Source: Chamaecyparis obtusa (taxonomy: Eukaryota; Streptophyta; Pinopsida; Cupressales; Cupressaceae). From it: a stretch of DNA of 64,000 nt. The number at the start of each line of letters is the position of its first letter. The stretch's first letter is position 1. The DNA lies in contig BSBK01009267.1 of NCBI GenBank assembly GCA_027943335.1, forward strand, positions 808,501-872,500. The letters are read 5' to 3'. The position numbers and the translations under genes were made by a program. Shown one piece after another: positions 47,249 through 60,429 of the stretch. A model generated the notes under the pieces. The model searched no databases. It saw nothing but the letters and a program-made list of their open reading frames with translations, and had not been told where the DNA came from.

Positions 47249-48041
47249 GTCCAAATCTAGATTTTGATGTGAAAGAGATGATTTTATGAAGACTTTTGCT
47301 TCCCTCATTGACGAGGGAAAAGACTGTTTGCAAAAAATAAAATAGGGAAATATTGGCCACTACTTTTAGTTTTTTTAATGTTTAGGATCATCATCTTTTC
47401 GTGATGCAGCACATGGTGCAGGGCTTTCAAGGAATTTCTTTCTTTATTGCACCAAAAGAAATGGGGTTTCTATCATCACCTTCATACCACACAACTTTAT
47501 CTTTGTACTGCAGCAGTTGGGTTTTACCTCTTTCTAGATTATGAAGGTTACTTGTGCCGTAATCTACCCATTATAATTAATCATGTAACCAAACAATGCA
47601 TTGAGTTGCCTCCTCTTCCAGACGGTTATAGATGGACAAAAGGAACAACCATAGAACTCATTGCCCAGTCTGGCCACTTTGATATTATTTCTTTAGGGTT
47701 CTATGAAAGGGAAAGGGATTACTGTACCCTACTCTATAATTCCATTACTAACATGTGGACTACTGTTCATGCCATGCCTGCTATTCTCTCAATCATCATT
47801 CTCACTGCTGGTTACCAAAGAAGATAGCCTTGGGAATAGCACAATACACAATGGTGTAGTCTACTTTATGCATAACTATGGTCATCATCTAGGTTATTGT
47901 GACATTGTCTCAAAAATGTTTCATTTTAAGGAGATTGAAGGAGAGTTGCATCCACAGATTGATTCTAATTCTAATAATAATACCCATATCTCTCTACCTT
48001 CCTTAGTGGCCTGTAATAGAGGCTCCTTTTGGTGGGGAGGT
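47249..48041 (+). pseudogene. captured F-box protein gene fragment
   Basis: The frame reads PNLDFDVKEMIL, a stop, then RLLLPSLTREKTVCKK (47249-47345), matching the F-box pattern in which an LPxxL core is followed by RTVCKRWN. After frameshifts the substrate-binding half follows: FLDYEGYLCRNLPIIINHV, TKQCIELPPLPDGYRWTKGT, FDIISLGFYERERDYCTLLY (47520-47760), and in another frame STIHNGVVYFMHNYGHH and SKMFHFKEIEGELHPQ (47840-47960), typical of the kelch-like repeats of plant F-box/kelch proteins that select targets for SCF ubiquitin ligases. At least two stops and two frame changes make it non-functional. Confidence 0.72.
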
Positions 48042-51000
48042 TAGAGAACAAGGTTGGTGATGCAGAGCATAGAGGGTCCAATCACAAATCCTATTCATTA
48101 CGAGAAATCTCCAATCTTTTTAAGGGGATGCAACTTCTTTGATCAATTCCCATAATCAATTATTCCTTTCCAATCCTTCCAAGGTCAGGCCTCTCTCTAT
48201 CTTCAGACACAAATCCCACCCTTCACTCTTCACAAATCAAATATCCGATCTCATTCCAAATGCTGATCAGACTCAATCTGATTACATCTTCCACCATTAA
48301 TATTGTTTCCCTCTACAAGACTCAATGTCTTTGACTGCATATTTGTTCCCATGTACCCTATGACAGCAACCTATTCTTCCTAACACAAATTAGGTTCATA
48401 CTTCATTCCTATTTGTCCCAAAAATAATGTTCTTTGACTTACTAAGGCTATTGCTCTGCCCAAACAACACTGTCAACATGACACTTACTGGTTTTTATAT
48501 AGACTTGTACTCAGTTGGCTGCAACTTTTGAATCTGATATTATTTTATCAATCGCTCCGATGAGATCTTTGGAAACTTTGTCATCAACAACATATTCAAA
48601 ACTGAGATAAATCCAACGGTTAGATTGTAAGATAATACTCCCGCACAGAGACTATAATTTCTGAGACATTCATGCATTCACCTTCTGCAAACTACCCTCT
48701 TTCTCCATCCAAAACACGTACATCCTGCAGCATGGATCTTTGCACTCAAGGAGGAATAAAAGTTATTACATTTTCTTTGCTCATTGGATACCCTAGCTTA
48801 GGGTTGGACATAATTGCTTTTTGCAACAGGATCAAAACTATTCATGATTATAAACCTTCTTCTTGGTCAATCTATGTCAACTTCCTGGGCTCTATATCTC
48901 ATTGCACTACTAAGATCTCATTGTGCTCATGTGTCTTACAAACAATGAGAGATGTAAGGCATTGTCTATAACAACAAGCATCTCAATTCTCCTAGAGGGA
49001 AGTTTGTTCCTCTAAACAAAGTGGATGAAGTTAGATGTTGATCTCAACATCAAAGGCTAATAGGAGTTTTGTGCAATAATCTTGCAAGCCAATACAATCA
49101 CCATGAGCTGACTAGCCTCTCTTATGCCAACGGGAGCTTGTTTATCCTTGTTGATCTCTTATATCCATCAAATTAAGTAAATCTGATATGCTTAGTTCTA
49201 ATTTTTTAAGCTTCATGTGGTCTATACATTTTCTTGAAGGCCTTCATTTGACCCTTCTTCACATCCTTTTCCATAACATGGACAACTCTACTTGGTTTGT
49301 TCACACCATTTTGGATTCAATGCATAGGAAAAAATTTTACAAATGTATAAAAGGGTTATTCAGCTTTTTCTACCTCTACTGGAAGATGGGTTGAACATGC
49401 TTGTTGTAGAACTCTATCACTACCTTCAAAATGCCGCACCCACATACTCTTTGATACCATACCACACAAGAAATCACCCGCTATTTTTCCACCTGGTTTA
49501 GCCGCTTCTCTTCCTCGCCCAGCCAATGAAAATCAGTAATCAAAACACACTACTATTTTTTTAAAAACAACTCCAATTTTATTATCCACCCGCAATCATC
49601 ATACTCGACTCTCCCTTTTTGGAACAACCAAATCACACTCTCAAAACACATTTAGACTAAATTAGCTACCCAATTTCACTAGGTTCCTATGCAGATTGAA
49701 AAAAGTAACTTTAGTCCCTTGCTGTAAAATGATGAAACACAATCTAAAACTGCACAAAGCATTTATTATCAATTTCCCAACAGGAAAATTTAGACTAGGA
49801 AAAGCATAGAAAGAAAAGAACAATGCAGATACACATTAAGCAATATGGTTCACTGAGTTGAATTGAACTTTTTAAATTTGTATATATAATTCTACAGCAA
49901 AGAACCAAAGAGGGGTGTTTGGAAAGTGATATTGCCTTGAGGACTCTTGGATGGGTGGTCAATTGCAAGAACTAACATTAATGCAGGGAGATTAAGAGCC
50001 AATCTTTTTCATAAACTCACCCATTTTAGCGCTGATTGCTATGGTGATTATACAATCTTTTTCATAAACTCACCCATAATATTAGTCATGTACAGACAAC
50101 ATCAAGGCAATTAGCAGGCAGATATTCTCTTCGCACACCAGAAAATGGACAACTAATAGCCCATAGACTATCATCAAACAACAAATAAGGCATCTCTGGC
50201 CTTAAGAGAACAAAACAAAGAGTAATGCATGGTAGTATAGGGGCTATGTATTTTACCGGAAAATTAGTAGGATCTAAACTTTAAATGATGGGGTTCATTG
50301 ATAATGTCAGTCCAACTGTTGACTGTGTTAGCAAAAGTTAGAGTGGCACAGATTTGTCCACCGAATAGCACCAGAACATACAAATTACGGTCCACTACTA
50401 GCAAGAATCTTACAAGTTCCAAGTTCAGCACATTTCCTTAAGGTATGCTTATTCACTAATCACATATGGGAGTGATGAAATGTTCCTAAGAATACAACAA
50501 CAATGTTTCTCATTAAGCAGATATAAGCTCACATTTTAATTTATGTTATATATTTTTGTGAATTTTTAGGTGAATCTTAAGAATTATTCTTTTGAGTGCA
50601 TGTAGCTGCAAGATAATCTCTGGCATAAAGTAAATCATTAACGTACCAGAGAAGTTTAGCATTAGAAGGTTTTAAGTTTTCCACTTGATCATTTTATTTT
50701 CAACTCACTTATGCTTTTAGTCTGGATTTGGTGAGGGTTGCCATACAACATAATTGGTATTTCAACACACCATAAATATTGTTTACTATCAATTACTATT
50801 ATGTGTTTGAAATTTCTGAATTTGATTCTGTGAGCAATTTTTTATTATCAATGTTTTGAATCACACTCCGTGATCTATCATCATCATTTTACTGCTTTGC
50901 AAACATCCTGTCTGATCAAATGGATATACCCCTATTTTATCTCTCAACTCAGAAAATGTGTTCCCTTCAGTTTTCGAGAAGAGCCACAATGATTTTAGCC

Positions 51001-51590
51001 AAATGTGGCCCCTCCATTTTTTAGGGAGACAGGATTTTGGATTAAAGGCAAACCACGAATGAAATCAAATCATCTCATGCTCTAAACTGTATCACAATTG
51101 CCTTCAATTTTTAAAGCTTTGAACTAAAGAAACTTTGAAGTTTCATACTCCCCTGTGGCCTGGATGCATAAAACCCTCAAACCCTCCAACTTCAAACAAA
51201 AAAAATGCGCTCCAAATTTACAAAGATGGAATCTGCCAAGCAACTGTATAGGGGCATGATGAGTGGGTGCGGCAATTAAAATTTTAATGTCTTTACATAC
51301 TACATGATCCATCCTGATGAGAAAGTGGAACAGAAATTGAATCACCATTATTTAATGAGAAAAAAGAGAAGCAAATTCCACATGATCAACAGAAAAAAAA
51401 TATTAAAAAGGAAGGTGATGTCGTTACAGGTGGAGGATAAGTAAATAAAAATAAGAGTTGATACATTTGTAATACAAAACCTATACAAGAATAGTGCACA
51501 CAGTGGGTAAAATATAGCTAGCACAATAACAAGCAAATCGCTGTTAAAAACTTCAGAAAATCATCGACTTAACCAGTGACTGTTAAGCTA
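48042..51590. other. CACTA interior, unassigned
   Basis: No gene was recognised on either strand. Open frames of 60-100 codons near 48672-48971 and 49188-49394 lack family motifs. A phrase 'caatctttttcataaactcaccca' occurs twice, near 49999 and 50055. Confidence 0.4.
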
Positions 51591-51767
51591 CTACTTCCCA
51601 AAGAGAGCTTTTAACCACCAAACACCCTTATCCTTTGGTGTTTCTTCTTCAAGAATCTGCGTGTGAGTCATCTTGTGCAGAAGATCCACATTGTATCCCT
51701 GCTCTCAGGCCTTCTCCAGCTGCTGGTTATAAATCTCTTCATCTAGCTCAGGCTGCTTGCTCAATAT
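51591..51767 (-). pseudogene. TIL: captured last exon of a temperature-induced lipocalin (TIL) gene
   Basis: On the minus strand the exon starts after a 3' splice site (TGCAG at 51768-51772) and encodes ILSKQPELDEEIYNQQLEKA, a stop, EQGYNVDLLHK, then TPKDKGVWWLKALFGK and TAG. Plant temperature-induced lipocalins end with the same plan: ILSR...EE.Y.QL.EKA.E.GYD..KLHK...DTKGVWW.KSLFGK. These are small lipid-binding proteins of the plasma membrane involved in heat, cold and light stress. The in-frame TGA is one change from CGA (Arg). The 58 coding positions equal the expected exon length within a few residues. The first exon, with the lipocalin core, was not found nearby. Confidence 0.8.
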
Positions 51768-52877
51768 CTGCACATTCAAAGACACACCATCACTACAAAA
51801 TCAAAACCCTATTATTGCAATGGCGACAGAGCATAGTATTTCATGGAATTAGTGAACAACAAAAGCCCTATTTAACACAAATTGAAGGTATTATTGAAAT
51901 ACACACCCACAAAAACTTCTGAGTTGATAAAACAATACTTAACTAAAGACCAGAAATCTACAAGAAAATATGAATCATGTATTAGAATGGCCCCAATTTG
52001 ATATTTTATAGCTATATGGAGGATTTGTGTAGTGTAATTTAATATTGACAACACAGATCTGTTGAATTGTCAAGCCTAATGTGTTGTGTTTAGAATCGCT
52101 ACCTGAGTCCCTTACAATGTAAAGCCACTTGCTATTAAGGTGTAACAAGGAAAACTACTACTATAGCTTTGTAATCTCTCAGAATTCATTTGTACCTTGA
52201 CAAAGATGGTAGGCAGTAAAAATTTTAGGAAAAAAAAAGATTAACAAGTACCTTTCAATAAAAGACATCTTGAAACAAATTGTCCTGAAGCATATGTTCA
52301 GGAAGAAACAAAATACATAATAGGGAAGTTCTATAAATATGGATTACATGATAAATGATCATGGTGCTTAATTAAAATATAATAATAAAGGTTGCATGGT
52401 AATCTATTCAGATTAAACCATCCCATATATCCCAAGTATGAAAGATTTGGTAGACATTGAAAAGCATAAACCTATGGTTAAGACAATATTTTGCATGAAA
52501 CGTTGAATAAGCTAGGGCTCCAAATATCAAGAGCAAAACTTAAACTTGAGTCATAAGGAATTAATTTCAAAGGTTCTATTGCTAAAATAACACAATGATT
52601 TTATTTATTTTGGAAAAGAGCTAGAACCATTGAACATCATAATTTTTGTTAGAGTTGCAGGTCTGTAATGTCATGTCACTATAAACTTAAAGCTAAAAAG
52701 AAAATCAATCAAAAAAAATTACTCGAATAGATATTGATAATAACCATCACTTAGCTTGTGGAGAAAATTCATTTACATAGCAATGATCATTGAGATCACT
52801 TTTTAAGTATTGAAAGCCTCCATCCTAAACAATCTTTATGCTTAATCAAATAATTAAAAAAACACTATCATCCAAAT
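51768..52877. other. CACTA interior between lipocalin and PDH fragments
   Basis: AT-rich DNA. The part next to 51768 should be the end of the lipocalin intron. No other coding match was found. Confidence 0.4.
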
Positions 52878-53400
52878 TTAAACTTGAGTTTTGCCTTGAG
52901 TAAACCCTGGCTCCTCACATCTATACTTTCCATATGGGCCAATGCCAAATCCTTTGGGATCTGTAAACACATTTTCCAGAAGTTGACCATGCTCAAAATC
53001 CTAACTTTCTGGTTAGAACAAGTGCTCAAAATATATGGGATTAAAATCCAACTAGATTGTTAGAAACACCTACATAGTAAAACACCTTTAAATTCTGTTC
53101 TTGTGCATCTTTATGGCCTAAAACACCCTTGCTAAGTGCGTGCACATGATCTCTATAAGTACTGCAAACAAGGTCATGAGATTCAAGAGCCTTTATAAAT
53201 CTAGTGGAGACTGCCTCCTGCCCATTGTAAAGATGTAGGAACCCAAACATCTTTCCTCTATAATACATTTGAGCACACATATTGTCTTCAAATGATCTTC
53301 CCCAAAACATATCCTCATACAACACCAAGCCCTCCTCCCTCATGATTAACTGTATTAAAAGAAACAAATTTAATAAGCACTCTCTTCTAGTGATTGACAT
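52878..53400 (-). pseudogene. captured pyruvate dehydrogenase E1 alpha (plastid type) gene, two end parts joined
   Basis: On the minus strand, after a plausible acceptor (AATACAG, about 53349), an exon reads [20 protein letters not shown], then [40 protein letters not shown] and [12 protein letters not shown] (to about 53125), the N-terminal catalytic part of the PDH E1 alpha subunit. About 130 bp later a second block reads GQLLENVFTDPKGFGIGPYG, KYRCEEPGFTQGKTQV and TAA (52878-52993), the very C-terminus of the same protein. The thiamine-binding middle (GDG...N motif region) is absent. In the plastid the full enzyme decarboxylates pyruvate for acetyl-CoA supply. ED-NMCAQ shows a one-codon insertion and VSTR replaces the usual VSTG. 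The fragment cannot work. Confidence 0.85.
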
Positions 53401-54567
53401 GAATTGTAATCAGCAAGTATGTTGTGTAACTATTTATTTTCCAGGTATATACTTGATTCAAGGCTGTTCTTAACTTATGAAGATAATGGTTATGGTTTCT
53501 GAATCGTCACATGAATAAAAGAAATTGGAACAACATGCCTACAAAGCCTCAACAAATAAATAAATAGCCCATACAAATGAAAGGTTAATTTTCCTAGAAT
53601 ACGAGGAAATCCAAATCTTCGCCCTGCTTTGCCTAAAAATGGCTTGTAAAGAAGTACAGATCTTCACCATGACTTGCATAAACATAACACTATTGAGCAT
53701 GAAGATTTGTATCAAAGAAATTGAGATTAGCTTCTAATGCTTGCCATCGAGAGGCCAAATCTTCAATATGATTTGTAGAAAGTGTCAAGACATGAGCATA
53801 TATTATTTGAGGCCCCATTAATGGAAAAGACTTTCTCCAATCAAGGGGAAACCTTCTTGACACTCACAATGAACATGAATGGGATCAATTTACATGTGAA
53901 TAGAAAACTATCCTGATTGCCAAAGTTTTGTTGAATCCAAGTCTTAATGCTGTGGACAGGAGCAAATATGGATTGTAGTCAACAAGAGTAGCATCATTAA
54001 AGAGCACACCCTCACGTTCCATCGTTATTCAATGCCCCAAAGGGAACTAAGAATACTCTTTCCATTAATTGGTCACTGTCCTTCAAAGGTATTGCTTCTG
54101 TTGTTTAGAAGTTTATTGTCTCCCACTTTCCACTCCCAATTGGACTTGCACACATCCATATTAACTGAACTCCATGTACTCATCTTAGTCCTTCAATAAA
54201 AATAGATCATATCACAAGAGCACTCAACTGACTTACAAAAGGGAGGATCTCAACCACTAAGTCAAGTCTGCACTTGCACCCTCCTGAGGTTCATTCCATT
54301 CTGGATGCAGTTAACTTCTCTTTGTTTCACCCAAATGGAGGATTCATAACACTTCTATTATCTCAATCATTTCTTGAGTATTCTTATTTATGTGACTAGG
54401 AGTATCTTGTCTTTAGCATAACGCTGCTACCATACTAAAAGCCCCTTTCAGATCATTTCTCTATGTAATGTGAGGATACTAACAATGTCAATGGAGACTG
54501 CCAATCTCAAAGTATGTACTTCCTCACTCCGAAGTAAAAGCTCATATATTTATCATCCAACTTTGGT
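53401..54567. other. CACTA interior, unassigned
   Basis: Nothing recognised on either strand. The part next to 53400 may be PDH intron sequence. Confidence 0.35.
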
Positions 54568-55700
54568 TTAGTTATGTATGTGCTTCATCCCTCCCAAGGA
54601 AAAAATAAAAAAATGCTTATCCAAATTTAATGTAATTGTAGATGAGAAATGTAATTGTAGATGAGAAATGTCATCTGCTTTTGCTACAAAATTCAACTGG
54701 AAATTATGCATATGATTGACTGAAGTGTGGTCCCCATGCTTTAGCTCTTCTACTAAGTCAACCACTTATAATTTTTCTTCTTCCTGATTATAAACTCCTT
54801 TCTTAAGAGCCTCATCTAGCTTTTCTTATGCATCTTTTACCTTTTTATTACATTCTTTAATATAATCCCCAAGCCTTCCCAACTTAGACTCCATGTTCAC
54901 TTCTTTTGCTACAACAATCTCCAATTCACTGAGCAATTTTTCTACAAGATTCCTTTGAACCATCTTTATACCCATGGATTTGTGTATAAAGAGGTGCAAT
55001 GATCTTGTCCACAATTCTCTCCACTGGAGTGACTATAGGAGATGCAGTAGAAACTTCAATAGAAGGCCAAATATTTTGTTTAGAAATAGAGGCAATAGAG
55101 GTGCAATCTAACATATTTAATAGTTGACATTCCTCTTGTTCTATTGTAGCAACTAGTAGCTTATAGAAAAATCCATTCCATTTCATCATCAAGGTTTGGC
55201 AGAAAATTTGCTTCAAAAGCATGTCCTTGCATGCTCAACCACTGCTTCCATTCTTGTGTATCTAATTGTTTTGATGGGAAAAATATGGAGCTTTATATTT
55301 TTGCATTATAAGTACCACGGGTCTTATTAAAAACCTTATCAAGATAATAGTCCAGTTATGAAGGAGAAATATCAACAGAACACAAAACTTCAGGAAAAAT
55401 AATATTCCACGGGTCAATCAAGGACTTCTGTACAAAATTTATTTGTGCGGAAGCTTGCTCCATAAAAAATTTCAAATCTCCAAGGGAGCCTTGAGCTTTG
55501 TTATATATTCCTTCATGAATCAACATAGCTCTAGAGCTTTCAAAACCTTTAAAATTTTCTAGAAATGAAGAAAATGTAGCTCTCTAACATTAGATGCTTC
55601 CTTCTATAATATGCATTTTATCTTCATCTTAAGTTCAAGAATTGCAGCAGCACATCATGCAAGAGGAGGTTCAATTGAATTTGTCTTTGCTTCCCTGATT
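54568..55700 (-). pseudogene. unrecognised decayed ORF, partly coiled coil
   Basis: Minus-strand reading alternates between two frames. Near 55150-55570 it reads IHEGIYNKAQGSLGDLKFFM, EQASAQINFVQKSLIDPWNI, LDTQEWKQWLSMQGHAFEAN. Near 54830-55220 it reads TPVERIVDKIIAPLYTQIHG and, in the other frame, VEKLLSELEIVVAKEVNMES. Near 54568-54765 it reads VEELKHGDHTSVNHMHNF. These pieces are probably one protein with several indels and stops. It could be a captured host gene or an older retroelement gag; I cannot decide. Confidence 0.35.
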
Positions 55701-55984
55701 TTCTCTTTTACAATTCCTAGATACTTTTATATTTCCTTTCCCATGTGACTTCCAACTGAAAATATTCCAGCGTGTTGATTTTATATGTTTGATGAGAAGA
55801 CCCCAAATGAGGTAACTTTGACATTTATATCAATGATATTCTCTGTTGAAACTTAGAGTTCTTGTTTCCCTTTATTATAGTGTATTTCCATACATGCATT
55901 AATTCAATGAAAGAATTTTCTGTCATGTGCTAGATTGTCTTTTAATAGGATGCCAAATATGAATTAACAATTGGTTACAAATGA

Positions 55985-56116
55985 TGGGTAGAGTTTGATG
56001 GTTTTGTGTGAACCACTCTAGTAGTTGCTAAGGAGAAGCCAAAAAGCATGTGGGATGATAAAGAACAAGAAGAAGAAGTAAAGGAGTCTTGGGAGGATGA
56101 AGACAATCTTTCTCTA
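55985..56116 (+). pseudogene. captured first exon of translation initiation factor eIF3 subunit J
   Basis: The frame reads WVEFDGFV, a stop, TTLVVAKEKPKSMWDDKEQ, then EEEVKESWEDEDNLSL. Plant eIF3j proteins begin with a DDWE... segment followed by A-K-x-x-P-K-x-x-WDDE...(D/E)VK(E/D)SWEDED, matching in order and spacing. eIF3j is the loosely bound subunit of eIF3 that contacts the 40S ribosome. The ATG and first residues are not evident, one stop interrupts it, and a weakened donor-like TCTAGTAAG follows at about 56114. The short, acidic length lowers certainty somewhat. Confidence 0.62.
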
Positions 56117-58399
56117 GTAAGATTAGTTTACTCTCTATAATCCAAGGTATTCATCTTTTTTCTACAATATTAAATTCTAGACAATATGCATCACTCTTAT
56201 CATCTAATAAATTATAATTTATTTTAGGAAAGAAGCTAGTAGAGTGTGCTTTTTCTGGTCTGAGTGAGATTTCTTGATCTTCTTGATGCAAAGTATCATG
56301 CAAGAGCAACCTTTACCTTGATACAAGGTAACTTTCTATCCTTGTTTTGTAACAAAGCCCACTACAAAACTCTTCAAGAGGAACTATCCCTTGCAATGAG
56401 GCCTCTCAAAGGAACTTAAACATTCCAAGATATCCTATCAACTTGACAATGAACAAACATCCCCATATATTGGTAGTCCATCAAATAAAAATAGAATATT
56501 TAAGCCTAATGGTTGTTCCAATTCTATCAAGAAGTCTATAAAGCTGAAGGGTAAGAGTGTCTTTTATATCAAGACCACTGTGGTTAATGAGCTTGAAGAT
56601 TGTTCATTAACCACAGGGGTCCTTTAAGATTGAACCCATGACTGGATGTGAAGCTTACATCAACTTAGGCCAGTGCTGGGTAACATAGAGGGGAGCTTGT
56701 AAGGCCTGGTGAAAATTCTAAGGGAGGATCTCTAACCCAGGGCACTCAAGGTATTCATCAAATCACTCCTATTGCTCTGTTTCATCAAGTTCAATAGAAA
56801 AAAAGTAGTGTGAGTAGTAGTGGTGCGTACTTTAATTGAATGTCTTATAGATTATGAGAATCTAAAGCAGAAATGGCTCTTGCAAATATTGAATTGATGT
56901 GTAGAACTGATTCAGGCTACAAGGCTCTCTATAGCCATGCTCCGACTTTCTCTATTTAGGTAAAGATCATTACCAAGGTTTCTAGCTATTGGAGCTCAAA
57001 ACTGCAAGTAGTTGGCCTCTAAGAATAGGCTAGGTTCTATGTTCAAGCCTTATAACTAATTTTGGCCAACAAATGGAATGAGCCTATTTCTGGCTGCTTT
57101 TCCCTACACTTCAAGTCTTGCTATTACCTAGGTAGGTGTACCTACTGTTAAATGAAGGAAAATTTGATGAAATTAAGCTAATTTGATTGCTTCTATCTAT
57201 ATCTATGGCTATGGCCTTCTAATTTGTCTACTATCTTCTAATCCTGCTATTGGGTATGGAGTTAGATAATGATCATTCTTCTATGAAACTTTACTAGCCA
57301 ATTTTTAAATTTACACCTGATGTAAATCTGTCTATTATCCCTTTTATGATTCAAACTTCTACGGCACTATTTCTATGATTAAATGTAAATATCCTTTCTT
57401 GAAAGATTTTCTCACACAATTACACAAAGATCAACTTATATCATCCTTAATGAATAAATTAATGAAACTAGAGCAATAACAATGAACATAAAATATCTGA
57501 GATAATAATGGTCGTGTCAACTAATCAAAAAAGAGAGCATAAATTAACATACACCACTATTTCTTGCACAACAACAATAAGGTCTATCCATTAACTAAAA
57601 TTAAATGCTGCACAAGACATAAAATGTCTCATATATTTTAATATTAAAAGTGTTGATAATAATAACTGATGATGATGATAATGTCTTGAATTTGAGAGAA
57701 CAACTTCCTTATATAAAGGAAGAACAATCTTGAATGAAACTACACACCCCTTGCTAAAAGACATTACTATCAAAAGACACTTCTTGTTGCAAGTAAACTA
57801 TTCACTTCTTGTTGCAAGTAAACATAAAATCCTCAAAGAAAACCTAGTTAGTTTTATTCGAAAAGGCTAAGAAAAAGAAACATGCAAATATTAAAAAATT
57901 CTTTTCTCCCAATATTGTTGTCAGTGATAGTTTCTAAAACTAACATAGCTGAACAAGTATTGCACTTGCCTTAGTTTGCCTATTTTATGGTAATCTGAGT
58001 CTATTTATATGTTTTGTTGTAAATTAATAAATTTTTCCATACATTGTATAAATTACTAAATTCTAAGGGCATCCAAATTTTATTTTTTGAACAAATGTAG
58101 TACTGCTTAACATGCCTCTGAAAATCATATTTCATTCAACAACATATTTGTAAATAAAATTGAAATATGTTTCTAACATTCGTGATTAAGTGAATTTGAG
58201 GATCAAGTACACTTTCAGTACAACCAATTTGTTAGATGACTCCCAATGAAATAAATGTTTTACCTGGTAGCTAACTGTAGAATGAAATGTGCAATGAAGA
58301 TGCTTGCCACTAAGGCCAATGGCTCCCTGAGAAGTGAAATATTGATGGTCTTACTTGGATTAGCTTGATCATGGTCCATTTCATACTGGCTAAGAGTTC
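56117..58399. other. CACTA interior, unassigned
   Basis: No gene recognised. It contains a perfect 13 bp inverted repeat at 56578-56616, listed separately. Confidence 0.4.
56578..56616. repeat. perfect 13 bp stem-loop
   Basis: CTGTGGTTAATGA and TCATTAACCACAG are exact reverse complements separated by 13 bases. It has no run of T that would suggest an RNA polymerase III end. Confidence 0.7.
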
Positions 58400-58920
58400 C
58401 ATAATAGAAAACTTATGCATGTGAGTTCCTAAAATAGTTTGCACTACCATGTTTCTGGCTATAAGACAAAACTATTAGGTGACACTCTTGCTGTAATTAG
58501 AAATGTCATTCCCTAACACAAAATATATGCATGAAAACTTGCAATACATTTTGGAGTGTCATGTTTCTGTTTGCAAGATGGAACTTAGATTATCTAGCTA
58601 TAATTGGAAATGTCATTCCAGAACATAAAATCTATGCATGAGAACTAACAAAACACTTTGGAGTATCATGTTCATGGGTGTAAAATAGAGCCATTAGGTG
58701 ATTCTCCTACTATGATTGGAAATGCCATTCCATTACACAATTTATTCTCTAGAGCATTTTTGAGATAGAACTACTAGGCGATACTCTAGCCGTGACAAAA
58801 AATATCATTCCATAGCACAATTTATGCATGACAGGTTCCAAAACACTTTGGAGTATCATGTTTCTAGTTTCAAGACAACCATTGGGTGATACTTTGGTTA
58901 TAATTGGAAATCTAATGTTT
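58400..58920. repeat. five diverged tandem copies of a ~95-112 bp unit
   Basis: The unit contains 'tatgcatga', 'cactttggagtatcatgtttc' and 'attggaaatgtcattcc'. The ATGCATG word is at about 58415, 58527, 58634 and 58824, the last gap holding two units. Copies are clearly diverged. Confidence 0.75.
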
Positions 58921-60429
58921 GTGGCTATTTTTCTAGTATACACAAATGTATCCTCTAGATTCCTTTGGCATATGGATTTTTCTTGGCATCATACTTTTAT
59001 AGAAAATTAAAATATGCTAGTGGGACTTTGACATGTTAATTTGAGAGTTCTTTTGCGTTAAATTGAAATTGAACTGAGGATGGTAGTTGATGAAATTCAA
59101 TGATAACTATTTCAACCAGTATATAGAAATAGGTTCAACTATGGAATAAGGATGCTAAGATGGATGCTTATGCTATAGATGGTCTAATCTGGGTATTTGG
59201 GTATGATTGGACTGTGGTTTTGTCAGTGTTTAGAAGATCCATCACCAATTTTTTTTGACAAGAGTTCCATAAATGATTCAGATTATCATGTAGTCCTAGA
59301 GAGTCTTGGAGCTATGGTTTGAAGCTTTCTGAGGGTCCCGAGAATTCTTGGAAGTGTATATTTGGTTTCAGTGCATTTTCCATGCATCAACTAATGTTTG
59401 TGAAGTCTAAGAAGTATACCTATGTGAAATTTGTGAATTATGAACTTGTTTCTTAACTTATTTGCAGTCAGTGGTGGTTAATGAATAATTTTCTATTTCA
59501 TTTCATTACACTTTTAGTTATGATTGAAGTGTGCACATTTGTTATCTTTTACAGGGGTGGTGGTTTTAACTTATTTTGACTTGTTTGAGTTGAACAGGTA
59601 TATGCATTTTTAGTCATTGCAGACTAGCAATCTGTCTTCGCTACAATGCATGTTTTAAATGTAAGAACCATTCTTCTTAAGTAAATATTCAAACATTTGA
59701 GAAGGAGATTGCTTTAAATTTGGAATTGTAGTCTCTATTGATTTGATTATGAATACACTTTCTACACACTAAATATGCTCTGATTATGTAATGAATCTCC
59801 AGCCCAAATTTGCACAATAATGTAATTGAATCCTTTGGAATATATCTTTGTATATGGGTGCTCGTGTAACATCTGAAAAACAATGATAGAACCAGTCAAT
59901 TTGAGCTAGTTAATCTCCCAACTGATTTGAGAAAGGAAATATAGTTACAAATGTGAAAAATGTTTCCTACCAATTACAATGACCATATTCATAGGGCCAT
60001 AATATTTGTCTCAAGAAGTTGACATTAAATCATAAGTCATAATATCATATTTCATACTAATCATTAGTAAACACTACAATATCCATAAACATCATTCATA
60101 TTAAAATCCAAATAAGCCACTATCTTTGCTAAGTAGGTTCCTATAATAATCTTATGAGGAATTCATTGTAACATTTGCAAAACATAGTCTCAAAGTTGGT
60201 TTCCCTTGTACTGTGAAAGCATGGAAGGCGGGAAGTCCTTCCATCCCTCAATTCACCTTGGAATGGCATAATGTCCATTGGGGTGTTTAGCACATAGGAT
60301 GTTGAACAATGCCAAAGTAAGGACATGACTAGTGGAAAGCAGGGACATGGCTAGTTGAACTATAGATGGAAAAACTTGAAATCATGTTTAGTGAAAAGTA
60401 CTAGTACACATGGTATGATTATTCTTTAA
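58921..60429. other. CACTA interior, unassigned
   Basis: Nothing recognised on either strand. Confidence 0.4.

Noticed and set aside
49188..49394. Small frame with FHNMDNSTWFVHTI
   Set aside because: No motif match, no splice or promoter support, and similar lengths arise by chance in this base composition.
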